Under the pieces are notes generated by a model. That model searched no databases, was not told where the DNA came from, and worked only from the letters and a program-made list of their open reading frames with translations. DNA of 29,688 bases from contig DGPR01000001.1 of NCBI GenBank assembly GCA_002390525.1, positions 1 to 29,688 of the forward strand, given 5' to 3'. Shown here piece after piece: positions 26,840 through 29,688 of the stretch (within the stretch, counting starts at the first letter, position 1; the number at the start of each line of letters is the position of its first letter). Origin of the DNA: Cellvibrionales bacterium UBA4435. Its GTDB lineage: Bacteria; Pseudomonadota; Gammaproteobacteria; Pseudomonadales; Porticoccaceae. Both the position numbers and the translations under genes were made by a program.

Positions 26840-27610
26840 TTAAAGAAATAATTCACTATAATTATGTGCTGTTTTTTCGCAAACTTCCTGCAACGTAACT
26901 CCTTTAATTTTTGCCAAAGCCTTTGCTACCTCCAGAACATACTTTGGCTCATTTTTTGATCCCCTAAAAGGCACTGGAGCTAACCACGGTGAATCCGTTT
27001 CTATTAAAATTCGCTCCAAGGGTATCTCTTTGACGGTCTCTCTCAAAGTATTAGCATTTTTAAAAGTAATAATTCCTGAAAATGATATATAAAAATTTAA
27101 ATCGATTGCATCAAAAGCCATCTTGGGTGTTTCCGTGAAGCAATGTAAGACACCGCCACATTCTGTATTAGCATAATTACGTAAGATTTTAATAGTTTCA
27201 TTTTGAGCTGCTCTGGTATGAACTATAACTGGTTTTTTTAACCTATCACCTGCTTTTAAATGGGTGATAAAGCTATTTATTTGCCAGTCGTTAGATTCTT
27301 GTCCATAATAATTATCCAAACCAGTTTCGCCTATAGCTACAACTCTAGAGTTACTGGCTAAAGACACCAAATCCTCGATGCTTGGAACGGCGGGAGTACC
27401 GTCTTGAAGAGGATGTAAGCCAACTGATATGTCTATATCATCGTGGTCAGCTGTAATCTCAAGAATTTTTTTTGAGGACTTCATGTCAATACCAACACAC
27501 AAGAAGCGCTCCACACCAGCCTCCCTTGATGATGCAAGTAAATGATCAAGTGAATTGTTATAGGGACTTAAATCTAAATGATCAAGATGGCAATGAGAAT
27601 CTATTAGCAA
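26840..27610 (-). CDS. tatD: TatD family metal-dependent hydrolase (YcfH type)
   Basis: A TIM-barrel metal-dependent hydrolase of the TatD family. Metal ligands are visible in DSHCHLDHLD, GETGLDNYY, IVHTRAA, LHCFTE and ETDSPWLAP. Family members show 3'-5' exonuclease or D-aminoacyl-tRNA deacylase activity; the position beside holB corresponds to E. coli ycfH. The start is uncertain. An ATG at 27643 gives 267 residues with the leader MPSDLKTRINI and no clear ribosome site. A TTG at 27610 has AAGGA about 8 bases upstream and yields MLIDSHCHLD, matching the family's usual beginning; it is used here (256 residues). The PilZ gene normally found between holB and tatD in related gammaproteobacteria is missing. 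Confidence 0.92.
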   Translation of the reverse strand: MLIDSHCHLDHLDLSPYNNSLDHLLASSREAGVERFLCVGIDMKSSKKILEITADHDDIDISVGLHPLQDGTPAVPSIEDLVSLASNSRVVAIGETGLDNYYGQESNDWQINSFITHLKAGDRLKKPVIVHTRAAQNETIKILRNYANTECGGVLHCFTETPKMAFDAIDLNFYISFSGIITFKNANTLRETVKEIPLERILIETDSPWLAPVPFRGSKNEPKYVLEVAKALAKIKGVTLQEVCEKTAHNYSELFL

Positions 27611-27672
27611 AATATTAATCCTTGTTTTTAAATCTGACGGCATCTAATGTCGCCAATAAGTGTTAAGTTTAG

Positions 27673-28626
27673 TTAGCGAGTGGCGAACAAGTATTTCCAA
27701 TTCACGAAAAGCTCCTCCCAAATTAATTGAAGATTTGGGTTAGCTGAACTTTGTATTAATCTTTTAGACTGAAAGAGCTTATCCATATAACGAAAAGATA
27801 AGTTTAATGAGGTAATTTTTTCTTTGGATTTGATTTCAAAAACTAGCTTATAGTAGAGCCAATCGATTATTAGCTCGGGATCATTTGTTTTATACAGCTC
27901 GGCTAAATCAACTGGCGAAGTTTTATTTAATGCTAAGCTGTCTAATAAATAATTAAATTCATTCCTAGTCTCTATCAAGTCTGTTTCTGTTAAATTCATA
28001 GCTAAAATGGGGCGCCCATTAGCGTGGTCTATTAGCTCATTGATGTTTTGGATATCTGGTAGCTTTTTCTCCAACCAAAATTTTACCTTAGACCTATCAG
28101 GTACTGGAAAAATTAATTTCTGGCAGCGGCTTTTTATTGTAATAAGCAATCTACTTGAGTCATGACAAACCAACATAATCAGGGTTTTTTCTTTTGGCTC
28201 TTCAAGAGTTTTAAGTAAAGCATTGGCAGCATTTGTATTCATAGACTCAGCTGGACTAATTATCACAATCTTCCAGCCACCCTGTTGTGATGTTTGAGAG
28301 AAGAATGTTTCAAGGATACGGATGCTGTCAACATTAATATTTTTTCTCTTTGACTCTGGCTTTATAATTACACAATCCGGATGATTACCAGACCTGCTTA
28401 AGTAACATGACTTACATTTTCCACACGGAGCTTTTTTTAGTGGTGACGAACATAAGATAAAATTCGCAAAAGATACGGCAAAATTTTGTTTACCTATAAA
28501 GCTAGGACCAATCAAACTTAAAGCATGAGGCAACTTTTCAGAATTCATTTGGGAAATTAGTCGCTCCCATTGAATGTCCTGCCAAGGAAAATAAATCTCG
28601 TGCTCACTTTTAAGGTTCGATTGCAT
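27673..28626 (-). CDS. holB: DNA polymerase III delta-prime subunit HolB
   Basis: The stator subunit of the clamp loader that opens the beta clamp. The 317-residue protein has PHALSLIGPSFIGK in the place of the P-loop (degenerate, as usual for delta-prime), a four-cysteine zinc module (CGKCKSCYLSRSGNHPDC), SMNTNAANALLKTLEEP with the sensor region, and SRCQKLIFPVP. The ATG at 28626 lies inside the end of tmk, overlapping by 17 bases, a frequent feature of the tmk-holB pair. It precedes tatD. Confidence 0.95.
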   Translation of the reverse strand: MQSNLKSEHEIYFPWQDIQWERLISQMNSEKLPHALSLIGPSFIGKQNFAVSFANFILCSSPLKKAPCGKCKSCYLSRSGNHPDCVIIKPESKRKNINVDSIRILETFFSQTSQQGGWKIVIISPAESMNTNAANALLKTLEEPKEKTLIMLVCHDSSRLLITIKSRCQKLIFPVPDRSKVKFWLEKKLPDIQNINELIDHANGRPILAMNLTETDLIETRNEFNYLLDSLALNKTSPVDLAELYKTNDPELIIDWLYYKLVFEIKSKEKITSLNLSFRYMDKLFQSKRLIQSSANPNLQLIWEELFVNWKYLFATR

Positions 28627-29266
28627 TTTTATAGCTTTTTTTCAAGAATTCTTCAAGAATCACTTCAATTTTTAGCTCAACTTGATCTAAGTTTTTAGAG
28701 GCATCAATCACTTTATATTGTTTTGGAAATTTTTTAGATCTATCAATATAGGTCTTTCTCACTCTATCAAAAAACTCTATTTGTTCCTGTTCAAAACGAT
28801 CTGGTTTACTTCTGCTTAAGGCTCTTTTCAGACCATCTTTTACTGGTATATCTAAAAGAATTGTCAAGTCTGGTCTTAGGGTGCCTTGAACAAAATTCTC
28901 TAAAAGTGAAATTTTTTTATCAGACATACCTCGTCCACCGCCCTGATAAGCAAAAGATGCGTCAGTGAACCGGTCACATAAAACCCATTTGCCTTGTTTT
29001 AAACTTGGTAATATGACTTGAGATAAATGTTGTGCCCTTGCTGCAAACATCAAAAGAAGTTCTGTATTTTCATTTATTAGTTCATCGCTTGGCGTTAGTA
29101 GAAGCTCACGTATATTTTCAGCTAGTGGCGTTCCTCCCGGTTCACGTGTTGAAGTATATTTAATATTTTTTTTATTTAACCAGTTTTCTATGAACAACAT
29201 ATTAGTGGTTTTACCAACCCCTTCACCTCCTTCAACAGTTATGAACATACCTAATTTGTTATTCAT
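28610..29266 (-). CDS. tmk: Thymidylate kinase Tmk
   Basis: Phosphorylates dTMP to dTDP. The P-loop VEGGEGVGKTT lies at about residues 11-21, REPGGTPLAE and CDRFTDASFAYQGGGRG hold the dTMP-binding and DR motifs, and the LID region lies near RFEQEQ. The start is ATG 29266 (218 residues; E. coli 213), which has TAAGG 9 bases upstream. The frame is open to a TTG at 29293, and another ATG lies at 29248, but both have weaker support. In Pseudomonas and E. coli mltG (yceG) stands between pabC and tmk; here only about 50 bases separate them. Confidence 0.97.
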   Translation of the reverse strand: MNNKLGMFITVEGGEGVGKTTNMLFIENWLNKKNIKYTSTREPGGTPLAENIRELLLTPSDELINENTELLLMFAARAQHLSQVILPSLKQGKWVLCDRFTDASFAYQGGGRGMSDKKISLLENFVQGTLRPDLTILLDIPVKDGLKRALSRSKPDRFEQEQIEFFDRVRKTYIDRSKKFPKQYKVIDASKNLDQVELKIEVILEEFLKKSYKNAIEP

Positions 29267-29317
29267 AAATACGGACCTTACTAAAAAAAACAATACAGTA
29301 ATATAAATATTTAATTT

Positions 29318-29688
29318 TTATCGATAACATGAAAATTTTTCACATAATTTTGAATTAATTCTTTTAGTCTGTTTTCCCAACGGGAATTTACAGAGGTTTT
29401 CGACTGAGATCACAGGAATAATTCCATTAATAGAGTTGCAAATAAAAACCTCGTCAGCTAATAAAAAAGCATCAATATTCAAGCTAGCTTCTTTAATCTT
29501 AAAACCAGCAGATGGTAATAATATATTTATTAAATATTCACGCATGACTCCTGATACCCCGCATTGGTCAGTTTTTGGAGTTATCCAGCTTTCATTTTTA
29601 AAAATAAAAATATTATTACTCGTACACTCAATTATATTATCATCTTGATCTAACATTAACCCATCATAAAAATCGTCAGACCACTCTG
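29318..29688 (-). CDS. pabC: Aminodeoxychorismate lyase PabC, N-terminally truncated by the window edge
   Basis: The C-terminal 120 or so residues of a fold-type IV PLP enzyme that releases pyruvate from aminodeoxychorismate to give p-aminobenzoate for folate. The visible part runs from EWSDDFYDGLMLDQ through ECTSNNIFIF, DQCGVSGVMRE and LLADEVFICNSINGIIPV to the stop. These segments correspond to the PLP-contacting E-C-x-x-x-N region and the LDQAGVNGIMR and ADEMVICN segments of E. coli PabC. The frame remains open to the right edge. Branched-chain aminotransferases share the fold, but the pattern and the position before tmk favour PabC. Confidence 0.88.
   Translation of the reverse strand, partial: EWSDDFYDGLMLDQDDNIIECTSNNIFIFKNESWITPKTDQCGVSGVMREYLINILLPSAGFKIKEASLNIDAFLLADEVFICNSINGIIPVISVENLCKFPLGKQTKRINSKLCEKFSCYR

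Noticed and set aside
1..29688. Mobile elements, phage genes, CRISPR arrays and tRNA or rRNA genes
   Set aside because: No transposase, integrase, regularly spaced direct repeats or cloverleaf-like sequences were recognised; coding density and synteny leave little room for them.

Overview
The window looks like the chromosome of a free-living, AT-rich gammaproteobacterium (roughly one third G+C by eye), probably a streamlined marine lineage. The evidence is gene order: the minus-strand run leuC-leuD-leuB-asd-truA-trpF-trpB-trpA-accD-folC-dedD-cvpA-purF-metZ and the block pabC-tmk-holB-tatD are layouts known from Pseudomonas-like gammaproteobacteria. Low G+C, short spacers and missing interior genes (fimV, pilZ and mltG are absent from their usual slots) suggest genome reduction of the kind seen in SAR86-like bacteria. 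The exact lineage cannot be fixed from the sequence alone.

Layout. (1) Bases 2-1951, plus strand: the end of a peptide ABC importer, with a truncated permease and a double-ATPase protein. (2) Bases 1956-4861, minus strand: the RNA helicase dbpA, a small orphan lipoprotein with a strong intrinsic terminator, a 378-base AT-rich gap, and msrA. (3) Bases 4957-5631, plus strand: a YfcG-like glutathione transferase, divergent from msrA, giving a small thiol-redox pair. (4) Bases 5650-21825, minus strand: fifteen genes in one direction with mostly short gaps, from an acyl-CoA dehydrogenase through leucine synthesis, aspartate semialdehyde, tRNA pseudouridine, the last tryptophan steps, acetyl-CoA carboxylase beta, folate, a SPOR protein, CvpA, purine synthesis and methionine sulfhydrylation. 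(5) Bases 22065-26819, plus strand: a three-gene ABC cassette (GldA-like ATPase, fused GldF/GldG-like protein, DUF4340-like protein). (6) Bases 26840-29688, minus strand: tatD, holB, tmk and truncated pabC.

Most genes are housekeeping with intact catalytic motifs. Several starts were placed at internal codons because of Shine-Dalgarno sites or family numbering: trpA and trpB (both GTG), tatD (TTG), trpF, tmk, msrA, metZ and the GldA-like gene. The best candidate for a poorly described system is the Gld-like ABC cassette, whose permease and periplasmic auxiliary domain form one 953-residue protein. Second-rank points are Glu in place of the usual catalytic Asp60 in TrpA, the coordinated absence of three envelope genes, and the orphan lipoprotein. 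No RNA genes, CRISPR arrays, insertion sequences or phage genes were found.
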